Assembly: GCF_023898315.1 (NCBI RefSeq) | Contig: NC_064616.1 | Span: 539,329,602 to 539,393,601 of the forward strand | Length of the DNA stretch: 64,000 bases | Reading direction: 5' to 3' | DNA from: Schistocerca nitens | Taxonomy: Eukaryota > Arthropoda > Insecta > Orthoptera > Acrididae | Part shown: positions 11,307 through 21,992 of the stretch, in pieces | Numbering within the stretch: the first letter of the stretch is position 1 | How the letters are laid out: each line of letters opens with the position of its first letter | Notes under the pieces: model-generated | The model's input: only the letters and a program-made list of their open reading frames with translations | Database searches by the model: none | What the model was told of the DNA's origin: nothing | Position numbers and translations under genes: made by a program

Positions 11307-11510
11307 TCAATCAATATTTACAGTTTTGTGAACTTCAGCACGTTCATCTGTGCGTGTTCTAGGACGATGTCGAGGTCTTGGATTTAAGCTTCCCGTTTCA
11401 CGTAGACGAGATGTGAGACGACCAAACATCCGGCGCGAAGGCGATGGCTTGTCGGGGAATCGTCTTCTGTACAGTCGTTCTACCTGAACAGCATTTCGTC
11501 CACCTACAAC
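11307..11510 (-). pseudogene. N-terminal helix-turn-helix fragment of a mariner-like transposase (DUF4817-like)
   Basis: The minus strand encodes NAVQVERLYRRRFPDKPSPS, then FGRLTSRLRETGSLNPRP and RHRPRTRT. This matches the usual order of the N-terminal HTH region seen in many insect mariner-like proteins annotated DUF4817 (xxLYRERFPxRxxPS....RLxETGS....RPRxxRT). A splice-acceptor-like CTGTTGTAG/GTGG precedes the block. The catalytic domain is absent downstream, so it is a fragment. The pseudogene at 18399-19590 carries a more complete relative. Confidence 0.6.
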
Positions 11511-11599
11511 AGGGTACAGTACAGGTATGTAGAGTAGGGTAGAAAACAGACATATTAACTTTATAATCATAATGTTCGCTAACAGTACTATCGACAAAC

Positions 11600-12160
11600 A
11601 AGCAATCTCATAACGTATTTCCCGTCAACGTACATTCTCCATAGATCAGCAGCATTTCTACCATATCTTCATGTGTGAACATTATACTATACATTATAAG
11701 TTCCACAACACAACGTTTATTCCCAATGTGTACTACCTCCGTGCCGTCACTAGATTACTCTGATGCACGACTACACTGGCAAGCGGTGTACTGCACGCCA
11801 AAGCAACAACAAATGGGATGCTCGGAGGGTGGTGGAGTACAGGAGTTTGCATGGGTCGCAAATCATAAAAAAGGCGACGTGGTAACTGTGGCAGTAGTGG
11901 AAACTAAGTTGGACACTTGACTAGGTAGAGCCAGGCCCTGCGCGACAGACACAATGGGTCATATAACGCATTAGATAAACCTTATTTTGGGTGTGCAGGA
12001 TAGGTAAGACAACCTGACGGGTGTACACCGATCGGTACTGGTTCATATTGCGTACGTAGATACGTAAAACGTGCAAGAGGGAAACCATTATGTGCTTATG
12101 AGAGTTGATGGCAGCAGACCGTATTATTCCTTTCGGACCTCTTGATAAGTATGGAAGTGT
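11600..12160. other. No recognisable gene
   Basis: An 81-aa plus-strand frame at 11675-11920 shows no known motif. Nothing else is supported. Confidence 0.35.
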
Positions 12161-12243
12161 GATTACTCATGTCAATCACATCGCGAATACGGGCAGCATG
12201 GGGTTCACGCCTGAGCCTCAGGACGTGCGCTAGCAGCGCATGT

Positions 12244-12547
12244 CGGGTGTTTCAAGCGTCAACTTTGCGTCTTAATATCTCGGGATGTAATGGGAATATT
12301 GCGATGCTATCAACGCCATTGTGTATGTGCTTTGTCATGCTATGGATTTCTGAAGAATAAATATAGGAGGTCTATTTAAAAAAACATAAGTTTGTGTTAA
12401 AAAGCACATATGCTTTCGTTTTAGAATGTTTCCAAATATGTACATTCATGGGCCCCAGCCATACATTGATACCGAGAAAGTCGTTTTCCAATAGCTGTGA
12501 TTGTTCCAGAGATATTTTGGGTGGACAAGATAGCTGGGACACCCTGT
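12244..12547. repeat. Possible short DNA-transposon remnant
   Basis: The stretch starts CGGGTGTTTC and ends GGGACACCCTG. The ends are roughly inverted and resemble the CAGGGTGT termini of insect Tc1/mariner-type elements. No TA duplication or coding block is visible. This is weak evidence. Confidence 0.25.
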
Positions 12548-12599
12548 TTCCGCTGCTGTCAGATGTCAAAAGGCGTCATTATTATTTGCGTTGACCTAG

Positions 12600-13740
12600 A
12601 CACGTGAGATGCGGAGAGGAACTAGGTTTCACAGTGCAATTGCAGGAAAGTAACGGGAAGTGTTTAATTTGTAATTACATAAGACGAAAAATCAAATTTT
12701 CTCTGAGCTCCTTTAATCCGTTTTTCGGTTAGTATTTCCGTCTTTGAGAACGTTTTTCCCTGGGACAGTAAGAGTGTATCAAGTTGAAACTGATATCACG
12801 TACTAAGGTCGGTGATCGCTTGACGGTGTCAAAGTTTGAAACTCGTACGTGAAGGCAGCTTGGAGTTACGGTAATGTAAGCGTTCGAGATGTGTCTAATT
12901 TATGTGATTCTCTCACTATCATTTGTTTGGACTGGTCCCGTTGTAAAGGGGAGCTAGTAACCGGATTTCAGCGGAGTCACATGCAAATTGGCTTGCTAAA
13001 CAAGGAAGCCGTCGTACGAAAAAAATTCCGCACGAAAAATGGGTTCTTGAGGCAACTAAAGAGGCCAGAATAGCACAGAGGGGCAAGAAAAGGAAGAGAG
13101 AAGATGAGGAACACACAAACCAAGAACATTGTGCAGCTGGAAAGTTTTAAGAACAACAGAGGTGAGTAACATATGAAATGTATCTTTAAACTGAATTTCA
13201 CAAGAATCAAATTTTCTGACATTTTATGCAAAAAAACTATTTGAGCTAGAGGTCTGAATTTTTTGTGATAATTCAGACTACAATTGGGAGACAAGTAGAC
13301 TACAGACATCAGCCTACTATCACCAGGAGGAAAAAGGTACCCTTATTAATTATAAAAAATACCTTAATTTTGATTTTCTAATTTATGTATTTATAGTATA
13401 AAAACAATTGATTGAGATCATTTGATTGTAGTCTACTTTTTAGATAACAATCTCATAAATGTGTGCACAAAGTTTTAAGCATCTAGGAAAAGTAGTTAAT
13501 AAGTCTATAGACTTCAAACATAAACTCTTAGGAAAAATTTTAAATTACTGACCGAGATAAATGTTTATATAATTAAGTTTATATCGAAGCTATTGTGATT
13601 ATTCTTATACCAAAATCTTCACCCTCAAAACAATTTCATTGTCCTAAAATTTCGGATTTCACATTATGTAGTTAGACCCTCACAAATTTTTTGAAAATTT
13701 TTACTGTTTTTCCAGCCGTTCACTGGCAAGTTACCTTAAC
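12600..13740. other. Unassigned region with one exon-like stretch
   Basis: Mostly AT-rich. On the plus strand, 12970-13150 reads AESHANWLAKQGSRRTKKIP, then WVLEATKEARIAQRGKKRKR and EDEEHTNQEHCAAGKF before a stop. It is preceded by a GGATTTCAG acceptor-like site and followed by ACAGAG/GTGAGTAA, a strong splice-donor-like site. I do not recognise the protein. It could be an exon of a transposon or host gene, or chance. Confidence 0.25.
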
Positions 13741-13743
13741 ACA

Positions 13744-14222
13744 GGCTACCGCCAGATTCCCAGAGTTAAGCACTGTCGGGCTTGGCTAGCACTTGAATGG
13801 CTCATTGTCTGCGACTGCAGATCGCTGCTGGCAAGTGGGGTGCACTCAGTTCCCGCTCCAGTCACGAAAGCTGACAATGGTCTGGAGAGCGGTGTGCTGA
13901 CCACATGCCCCTCCACATCCGCATCCAGTGACGCCTCTTGTCTAAGGATGCCACAGCGGTCGGTCGGCATCAAAAATGGTTCAAATGGCTCTGAGCACTG
14001 TGGGACGTAACTTCAGAGGTCATCAGTCCCCTACAACTTAGAACTACTTAAACCTAACTAACCTAAGGACATCACACACATCCATGCCCGAGGCAGGATT
14101 CGAACCTGCGACCGTAGCGGTCTCGCGGTTCCAGACTTTAGCGCCTAGAACCGCACGGCTACCCCGGCCGGCGCCGGTCGGCATCGTTCGGCCTTCCGAC
14201 GTCTGTTAAGACGGAACGGACA
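13744..14222 (+). mobile_element. 5S-rRNA-derived SINE (SINE3 type), split by a tRNA SINE
   Basis: The head (13744-13835) resembles a 5S rRNA gene with its internal promoter: GAGTTAAGCACTGTCGGGCTT (box A to intermediate element) then GGCTAGCACTTGAATGG (box C region). The body includes GGAGAGCGGTGTGCTGACC, ATGCCCCTCCACATCCGCAT and CAGTGACGCCTCTTG, and resumes after the inserted SINE with CGGTCGGCATCGTTCGGCC. It is a Pol III-type SINE3, not a functional 5S gene: the 3' part of 5S is missing. Confidence 0.75.
13972..14174 (-). mobile_element. tRNA-derived SINE (main family) inside the SINE3
   Basis: Complete minus-strand copy with an 11-bp duplication, CGGTCGGCATC, at 13961-13971 and 14175-14185, which is part of the SINE3 body. 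The nesting order is therefore clear. Confidence 0.93.
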
Positions 14223-14224
14223 GC

Positions 14225-15440
14225 TTACATTTTAAGCAATAAGAACCATCTAGGTATGTAATACAAAAGAAAAGTAGTCATCATCCTGTGAGGAAAATTC
14301 CGTGCTATGACAAACTGCAGAACCAGGCAGTGACGCTCACGCAAGACAGTTTTTTGAACTGTGTGGCTCTTTGGTTAAGAATATACTATAAGGGAACAGT
14401 AAAGACTACATGCTTGCTATTAAAACCCTCTGTCCCCCTTTGTATTTAACGAGTGGTCTGTATAATTTTCTTGAGATCAAAACTGTTTTTCTAGGTCATG
14501 CATGTGAATGACGGAAATATATGAGTTACCGGTACCAACTTTACAAAATTAAACTCAACATTGTGTATATGTGAGAAACCCTCTTTTCATAGATTTAAAA
14601 GAAATTAATAGAGAGTATGAACCAAGAACTCGATAATCTCTTCGTGGAGGCCCTAATGTTCTTGTGGTGTCATCAAATGTGTGAAGCTAACGTCTGAATA
14701 AGCCAAACAATATTTGACAGGCATTGTCTTTCCCAATGTGGGAGGAAATTTGTATATTTTGTGTACATGATCTTAGAAAGACGTTATGTTGTAAACGTTC
14801 CTTTACTGATTATCATTATTGCAGCGTTTTTTTATCATAATAATGTGTTACCTATTTTTTTCAAATTACAAAATACACTTACGTAAACCGGTAAACTAAA
14901 AAACGAAATAAAAAATACCAAGTTATATAACAATTATAACAAACCGAAAGACATAAAACAAATAGTTAGAATAATAACAAGCGTTACTTATCTTAATTAG
15001 CTATTTTGCACATACTCTGGCAGCACATTGTGTAAAACTTACTTTCCAAAAATGCTATTACAGAAACCAGCTTTATTATACGTGAATGTATGTGGTGTGA
15101 AAGTTTATTTAACCTACGTAGTAAAAAACGTTCCCAGTTTCCAAAATGTATTAATGGTTGGGGGTTGAAACTGATTATACAGTTTTCAAGAATTTAGTTA
15201 AATTTCAACTTATATATGAAACACATTCTTTATTTTTCATGCTTTCAAAGTTATTCCCTCATAACCTAATACAATAAATTAACTTTCGGTGTATGTCTTA
15301 CCTCTTAAAAATGAAACTCGACGAAACAAAAGAAATTCATATTGCTATATTTTTCCCACTCTACACATTCGCCAAGTTTCATCAAGATATCTTTTACACA
15401 CTTCGGAATGTTCTCATGTGAGTTTCATTGACATTTCTGT
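14225..15440. other. No recognisable gene
   Basis: AT-rich DNA without a credible reading frame or repeat that I recognise. Confidence 0.45.
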
Positions 15441-15451
15441 AACTATGTTTA

Positions 15452-15636
15452 GACCGCGCGGGATTAGCCGAGCGCTCTAAGGCGCCTGATCCCGGCGGAG
15501 GTTCGAGTCCTCCCTTGGGCATGGGTGTGTGTGTTTGTCCTTAGGATAATTTAGGTTAAGTAGTTTGTAAGCTTAGGGACTGATGACCTTAGCAGTTAAG
15601 TCCCGTAAGATTTAACACAGATTTGAACATCTTTTG
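15452..15636 (+). mobile_element. tRNA-derived SINE, third family
   Basis: The head GCGCGGGATTAGCCGAGCG (A box) and B box GAGGTTCGAGTCCTCC differ from the main family, as does the body with TTGTCCTTAGGATAATTTAGG and ACTGATGACCTTAGCAGTT. Target-site duplication AACTATGTTTA lies at 15441-15451 and 15637-15647. The anticodon-arm region appears shortened. Confidence 0.88.
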
Positions 15637-15664
15637 AACTATGTTTAGGGGCTTTTTTTTCCGT

Positions 15665-15782
15665 ATCGGAAGTTCGATGACACTCGTTCAGGTTGTTCGT
15701 TGATCCATTTACTCAGTTTTTTTTATTACAGAGGGTAGCTGAACTCTCTGACCGAACACGCTGAGCTACCGTGCCGGCTGGG
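15665..15782 (-). mobile_element. tRNA-derived SINE, fourth family (head and partial body)
   Basis: On the minus strand the head reads GCCGGCACGGTAGCTCAGCG then GTTCGGTCAGAGAGTT and CCCTCTGTAATAAAAAAAAC, then a body with GATCAACGAACAACC. This matches a widespread orthopteran SINE as I recall it. It ends near 15665, with no clear duplication. Confidence 0.6.
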
Positions 15783-15789
15783 GCTACAG

Positions 15790-16300
15790 CATACTTACTA
15801 ATAATATTCAGATGCACCCACTGAAAATTAAACAACTTACATCAATAACTGTCAAAATTATTAGTGTTTATTTTGCCTTAAGCGTCCTGAAAACTAAATA
15901 GCGTTTCCAGACGTGATTCACACTTTTGGAGAATCTTCAGTGTTTATACAGTCAACACTATGGCTAGCGAACATATTTTTTTATAATTACATATTTCGAA
16001 AATATTTTTCGTGAAGTCGCTGTCATTGGCACTATCTCCAAAACATAGGAATGAAGAGACAACAACACAGTATTTACCGGGAAACGTGAACATCAACAGG
16101 GATCTTTGGTAAGCTACGAATGAATAAATTAAAGTCAAGAAAGGCTGCTGTGCAGGAAACCACACGCTATGGCGGAAAAAGTGAACTGAAAAAGTCGTTC
16201 AAAACAAAACTAGTCACAGCTAGTGAGGCATCAAGAATATGAACATACTCTCATAGCTGTAGTAGAGGCAAAGGTACAAAGAAGTAGATTTCACACAACA
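15790..16300. other. No recognisable gene
   Basis: The only notable frame is a 73-aa minus-strand ORF (16165-15944) without a known motif. Confidence 0.4.
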
Positions 16301-16302
16301 TA

Positions 16303-17723
16303 CACTCCTGGAAATTGAAATAAGAACACCGTGAATTCATTGTCCCAGGAAGGGGAAACTTTATTGACACATTCCTGGGGTCAGATACATCACATGATCA
16401 CACTGACAGAACCACAGGCACATAGACACAGGCAACAGAGCATGCACAATGTCGGCACTAGTACAGTGTATATCCACCTTTCGCAGCAATGCAGGCTGCT
16501 ATTCTCCCATGGAGACGATCGTAGAGATGCTGGATGTAGCCCTGTGGAACGGCTTGCCATGCCATTTCCACCTGGCGCCTCAGTTGGACCAGCGTTCGTG
16601 CTGGACGTGCGACCGCGTGAGACGACGCTTCATCCAGTCCCAAACATGCTCAATGGGGGACAGATCCGGAGATCTTGCTGGCCAGGGTAGTTGACTTACA
16701 CCTTCTAGAGCACGTTGGGTGGCACGGGATACATGCGGACGTGCATTGTCGTGTTGGAACAGCAAGTTCCCTTGCCGGTCTAGGAATGGTAGAACTATGG
16801 GTTCGATGACGGTTTGGATGTACCGTGCACTATTCAGTGTCCCCTCGACGATCACCAGTGGTGTACGGCCAGTGTAGGAGATCGCTCCCCACACCATGAT
16901 GCCGGGTGTTGGCCCTGTGTGCCTCGGTCGTATGCAGTCCTGATTGTGGCGCTCACCTGCACGGCGCCAAACACGCATACGACCATCATTGGCACCAAGG
17001 CAGAAGCGACTCTCATCGCTGAAGACGACACGTCTCCATTCGTCCCTCCATTCACGCCTGTCGCGACACCACTGGAGGCGGGTTGCACGATGTTGGGGCG
17101 TGAGCGGAAGACGGCCTAACGGTGTGCGGGACCGTAGCCCAGCTTCATGGAGACGGTTGCGAATGGTCCTCGCCGATACCCCAGGAGCAACAGTGTCCCT
17201 AATTTGCTGGGAAGTGGCGGTGCGGTCCCCTACGGCACTGCGTAGGATCCTACGGTCTTGGAGTGCATCCGTGCGTCGCTGCGGTCCGGTCCCAGGTCGA
17301 CGGGCATGTGCACCTTCCGCCGACCACTGGCGACAACATCGATGTACTGTGGAGACCTCACGCCCCACGTGTTGAGCAATTCGGCGGTAAGTCCACCCGG
17401 CCTCCCGCATGCCCACTATACGCCCTCACTCAAAGTCCGTCAACTGCACATACGGTTCACGTCCACGCTGTCGCGGCATGCTACCAGTGTTAAAGACTGC
17501 GATGGAGCTCCATATGCCACGGCAAACTGGCTGACACTGACGGCGGCGGTGCACAAATGCTGCACAGCTAGCGCCATTCGACGGCCAACACCGCGGTTCC
17601 TGGTGTGTCCGCTGTGCCGTGCGTGTGATCATTGCTTGTACAGCCATCTCGCAGTGTCCGGAGCAAGTATGGTGGGTCTGACACACCGGTGTCAATGTGT
17701 TCTTTTTTCCATTTCCAGGAGTG
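16303..17723 (-). mobile_element. Tc1-like DNA transposon, copy 1 (defective)
   Basis: The outer ends are inverted: CACTCCTGGAAATTGAAATA at the left and the complement of CACTCCTGGAAATGGAAAAA at the right. A TA target dinucleotide lies at 16301-16302; on the right CATA follows, so the TA is shifted or mutated. Total length 1,421 bp. It is nearly identical to copy 2 at 32224-33645 over its whole length. It is inactive because of two lesions in the transposase gene. Confidence 0.92.
16458..17479 (-). pseudogene. Tc1-like transposase, copy 1, with one nonsense and one frameshift
   Basis: It starts at 17479 (MPRQRGREPYVQLTDFE) but then has TGA where copy 2 has CGA (Arg), a C-to-T change at a CpG. 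The frame reopens at 17416 and runs through the paired HTH region, VVFSDESRFCLG, FQHDNARPHVS and SPDLSPIEHVWDW. A single base missing near 16611 (compared with copy 2) then shifts the frame, giving a false end at 16580. The remaining C-terminus (LVQLRRQVEMAWQAVPQ to GGYTLY) is in another frame, ending at 16458. The 278-aa open frame is thus a damaged 340-aa transposase, not a shorter gene. Confidence 0.9.
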
Positions 17724-17729
17724 CATATA

Positions 17730-18395
17730 ACAAGTGCCAATACAATTTACTTGTAAAATAACATTCTTGCATTCGAAAAAGCAGTGCTTCGCCTCAGTGT
17801 CACTTATTACGCGCGGATTTATCAGAATTTTTCATTAGTGTTACACGTAAATATCTAGTGAACGTAGTAGAATAATTCAGAAGACGTCGTGGAAGTACGT
17901 CCACTAACATTCAGTGACCAAATATTTAGTCGACCGCATTTTACAGTTTGTCTAGACAATACTAGTAATCCGCAAAAGTTTTTCTTGCTATCCATGTAAT
18001 AACGCTTAAACGATAGCGATTCTTTAGTCATAGTTTTGTGTTGCTGTTAATTCATGTCAAAGGCTTTTGAATTAGAGTGTAGCGCCTATACATGGTCAGT
18101 CACGTAATACGTAACTCTGCTTTTATTCCTTGAACCGTTCCAGATGTCGGAATGAGGTTTTCGACAGATGATAGTGTGCTAAGGAGTATAGTGATATAAT
18201 GCTTATTAAATCTAAAAACTGTTCTGAAAGTCAAATGCGAGTCCCCCGGAAGCGGCTTATGCATTCTGAACACGGTAAGGCCAGGTTACGTCGGTGTATC
18301 AAGCCTTTCGACTGTTTACTTGTGTACACTGCAGAACTAGCAGGAACTGCGCCGCCTATACTAAATCGTACCCGCTTCAACATTCTTTGCGTGCA
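17730..18395. other. No recognisable gene
   Basis: No convincing coding or repeat signal before the mariner-like pseudogene. Confidence 0.4.
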
Positions 18396-18398
18396 GAC

Positions 18399-19590
18399 AT
18401 GTATACCAATGAGAAGTTAGACATGTTACTTTTACTACTCAGCGAATGTCAAAGAAATGCTGTCGCGACGGTACAGTGGTATAAGGTTGTCGATTCTAAT
18501 GGTCGCTTCTTGTCGCGTTAGGCGACGACCCGAGTTATGAAGTCACTAGTGCGAAGTTGCAGCTTCGACGTCAGAGGACGAGGACGAAGACTGCTACGGA
18601 CGGAGCACATGAAGAGGCTTCCCTGGCTACGGCACTTACCACTCAGATTGGTGGCATGAGACGTATTGCCAAGGAATGTGCGAGCATCCAAACAAGTGTC
18701 TTCAGCATCGTTCTTCAACATAGATTCCACGCTTATCGTCTATCGATATATCACTCACTCCGATGACGTAAATTCGAACACCGCATAGAATCTTTTCGGT
18801 TGGCTCTGCAGAACCTGGGAGACCTCACCTCACTTTTCCGTGGTGTGTTCTTTACCGAGGAAGCAATGTTTACGAACCATGGTAATACAAATGTAAGTAA
18901 CATGCACTACTGGGCAGCTGAAGATCCACGCTGCCTTTCCCAGGTATAATACCAGCGACCATGGAGGATAACCGTATGGTGCGGCATTATAGAAAATTCT
19001 ATTGAGGGCCCTTTTCATCGCAAGGGTGTTAAATACACACTACCTTACGACAGTTCAAACAAAACGGCTGCCAAACTCACTCTTCCCGCGTTGCAACGTA
19101 AATAGTGACTAAAGACTCACATGGCTCTGAGCACTATGGGACTCAACATCTTAGGTCATAAGTCCCCTAGAACTTAGAACTACTTAAACCTAACTAACCT
19201 AAGGACATCACACACACCCATGCCCGAGGCAGGAGTCGAACCTGCGGCCGTAGCAGCCCCGCGGTTCCGGACTGCAGCGCCAGAACCGCACGGCCACCGC
19301 GGCCGGCGACTAAAGACTTTCGCGACTGTTGGACAGGACGGAATTCTACAGCACAGTGGCCGGCCAGGTCCCCTGAATTGACTCATCGAGATTTATTTGT
19401 ATGGGGAGTACTGAAGTATGCAACCTACTATGAAGTCCACACTACTCTAGAGAACAGGCACCATCGAATCGTCGTAGCCTGTAACGGTGTATCATCCAAT
19501 GTACTTCCACCTGTCCATCTATCTATGGAAGTGCTATTTCAAATGTGTCTTGCAGCCGATGGTACACAACTGGAGCATCTGCTTGGTTAA
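18399..19590 (+). pseudogene. Mariner-like transposase (DUF4817-type) pseudogene split by a SINE
   Basis: Blocks in order on the plus strand: MYTNEKLDMLLLLLSECQRNA (N-terminus, 18399), GGMRRIAKECASIQTSV (second HTH, about 18650), HRFHAYRLSIYHSL, VFFTEEAMFTNHGNTN and MHYWAAEDPRCLSQV (first catalytic region, about 18850, with Glu-Glu where Asp-Glu is usual), QRPWRITVWCGIIENSIEGP (about 18955), then after the SINE WPARSPELTHRDLFVWG (third catalytic region, about 19355) and CLAADGTQLEHLLG to the stop at 19590. Stops and frameshifts lie between, and the second catalytic block (HDGAPAH-type) is lost. Family role: cut-and-paste transposition. This copy is dead. No inverted ends were identified. Confidence 0.7.
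19118..19307 (-). mobile_element. tRNA-derived SINE (main family) in the mariner-like pseudogene
   Basis: Minus-strand copy from CACATGGCTCTGAGC to CCGCGGCCGGC, with an 11-bp duplication, GACTAAAGACT, at 19107-19117 and 19308-19318. Confidence 0.93.
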
Positions 19591-21020
19591 AGTGTAAAGC
19601 TACATTCAGTTAAGAAAGGGATTATTATATTATTATGTATTACACATGTCATCAGTAATTCCGAATAAAATGTTTTTTTATTGAAAGCGTTTTCCGTCTA
19701 ATAAAACTTTCCGGTAATATGTATAAACATATTTGTTCAACAGCATGGGTTTTACTTTTAAGAAGCGTTCAGGCGTGTCTAGGCACTGGGAGGTCAGATA
19801 TTATTATAGTTATTATTATTATATATTAGAATGTTAATAAACTTTTGTATTTTTCTGTGAATAGGACTATTTCTCAGTATGATGTACCAAAGGCCGATGT
19901 TCCTGTTTTGCTACTGAAAAGTAAGGAGCGACAGGCAGGGTTTAAAACTGTAGTTGATTCCTTACAAATCTGGATATCTACACACTTTTGAAATAGTTCT
20001 ATTAAACTCCATCTGACGCACCAGAAGCAAGCATGTAGCGTAGATCAATATAAAAACTCATAGTTGAACGTCTGTTGTCGTATAGGGAATGAAGTTATTC
20101 AGAGAAGCGTAGCGTTGTCTCACTGCATGTAACGACTGAGCCTGTCTAGCAATAGCCGACTCTGGCCACACTGTTTCCAATTTTGGTACAGTTCTCAGAG
20201 CATTTTTCGATCAGTTCCAACCCCGAAACCAACGAGCATTGCGTCACTGTACTCGCCTTTTCAAGCGCTTTCACGTGCTATTAAAAAAGTATATTATTCC
20301 ATTTAAAAAATCATTCTTGCTTCTGTATATCGATAGGTACAACAATTAAGACTGTTTATGACGGAACGAAGTACGTGCCCTTGGCGTACTATCATTCGCC
20401 GAAAACCTCTTTTCGATATCTGGAGCCGTTCAGAATATAAAAGGGGTGTCCCGTATTATGTGGGCTCAATGTATCTCTGTATTCATATAACTTAAGTTCA
20501 GTATGTTTCAGAACAGTGGAAGCAGGAGTGCGGAAAACTTATCATGTAACTAACTGTAACAGATAAAACACGTTCTGTGACTGCCACTTCAGTGTCATAA
20601 CAGACGGAAATATTATTTAAGAAATTATCTGCAGACTTAATGAGATTACCACAAGAATTATCTCTGGGCCGGCTTGGTGTCAATGAAACAGGTTCTCACA
20701 ATATTAGACTGAGTATATTAGCGGGTGTTTCCCTTCAAAAGTTAAGAATTCTTGGTTCAATTCTCTGCTTGCTCTTGAGACAATTGTCAGGCGGTGTAGT
20801 CGAGTAAGTGTACGTAGGTGCGTGTAAGTGTATAGTGTATGATTGCTCGCAGAGCGAGATGAAGTAAGAAGAGCGTCATGACAGTTGCTGCTCATTAGAA
20901 GCACCTACGCCCCCATTTTTGTTTCTTAGTCAGTGCAGGAAGAAATGCGTCACCACTTACGTCATTCAAAACAGGTGGACGGTGTAATACCAACACATTC
21001 ACTGAGTTCTCATACCATTC
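19591..21020. other. No recognisable gene
   Basis: About 1.4 kb of AT-rich sequence. Short frames only; no repeat family recognised. Confidence 0.4.
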
Positions 21021-21027
21021 CGACAAT

Positions 21028-21407
21028 ACTCTTGTTACTATAAACTACTCGCAGTGACTACAATATAATTTGCTACCAATGTTTTGCCAAGAAAACTGAA
21101 AAGTACCTTATGAATGAGAAATTATATTCGCAATACACCTAAGACTGAGATGTAAAATAACAATAACAGATAAATAAAAAAAAGCGAAGATTAGAGAATC
21201 TACTTTTTTCTCGAGTTACTCTTGTTACTATAAACTACTCGCAGTGACTACAATATAATTTGCTACCAATGTTTTGCCAAGAAAACTGAAAAGTACCTTA
21301 TGAATGAGAAATTATATTCGCAATACACCTAAGACTGAGATGTAAAATAACAATAACAGATTAATAAAAAAAAGCGAAGATTAGAGAATCTACTTTTTTC
21401 TCGAGTT
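21028..21407 (+). repeat. Two-copy tandem duplication of 190 bp
   Basis: The unit starts ACTCTTGTTACTATAAACTA at 21028 and again at 21218, and both copies end TTTTTTCTCGAGTT. I see one mismatch (CAGATAAAT against CAGATTAAT) over 190 bp. No coding content. Confidence 0.95.
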
Positions 21408-21709
21408 CTTGCAGTTTGATCTTAATGAAAACGTGAAACCTGCAAATTAACGATTCCCTTCGGCTATAAGAATTTTCGTTTGTGTATTATCGAAATTTAA
21501 TTGCATACACAATCAATTAATTTAAGTAATACCGCATTTTGGGTTGAGTATGATTCTGAAAGCAATGCTCATCTGACTTTCAGTCCACCTCCTGACGACT
21601 TAGGGATGACGTCTGTACTGTTCTGGCCGCCTTTAGGCCTGTTGCCTCAATTCTGGGAAAAGTTGTGACATCTGGCAGTAAGCGCTGAATACAGATATGC
21701 ACAGGAATC
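21408..21709. other. No recognisable gene
   Basis: Short spacer before the mariner-like element. Nothing identified. Confidence 0.4.
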
Positions 21710-21711
21710 TA

Positions 21712-21879
21712 CAGGGTGTTTCAAAAATGACCGGTATATTTGAAACGGCAATAAAAACTAAACGAGCAGCGATAGAAATACACCGTTTGTTGCAATATGC
21801 TTGGGACAACAGTACATTTTCAGGCGGACAAACTTTCGAAATTACAGTAGTTACAATTTTCAACAACAGATGGCGCTGC
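21712..21879 (+). repeat. Left terminal inverted repeat of the mariner-like element
   Basis: Pairs with 23092-23259 with three mismatches. It includes the AACAACAGATGGCGC segment next to the gene, which may hold subterminal transposase-binding sites (inference). Confidence 0.95.
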
Positions 21880-21992
21880 AAGTGATGTGAAAGATATAGA
21901 AGACAACGCAGTCTGTGGGTGCGCCATTCTGTACGTCGTCTTTCTGCTGTAAGCGTGTGCTGTTCACAACGTGCAAGTGTGCCGTAGACAAC

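Noticed and set aside
13744..13835. 5S rRNA gene
   Set aside because: Only the internal-promoter half resembles 5S; it continues into a SINE3 body, so it is a retroposed derivative.
16580..17416. 278-aa frame as a complete shorter transposase
   Set aside because: Comparison with the copy at 32468-33490 shows a nonsense codon upstream and a one-base deletion near 16611, giving a false C-terminus.
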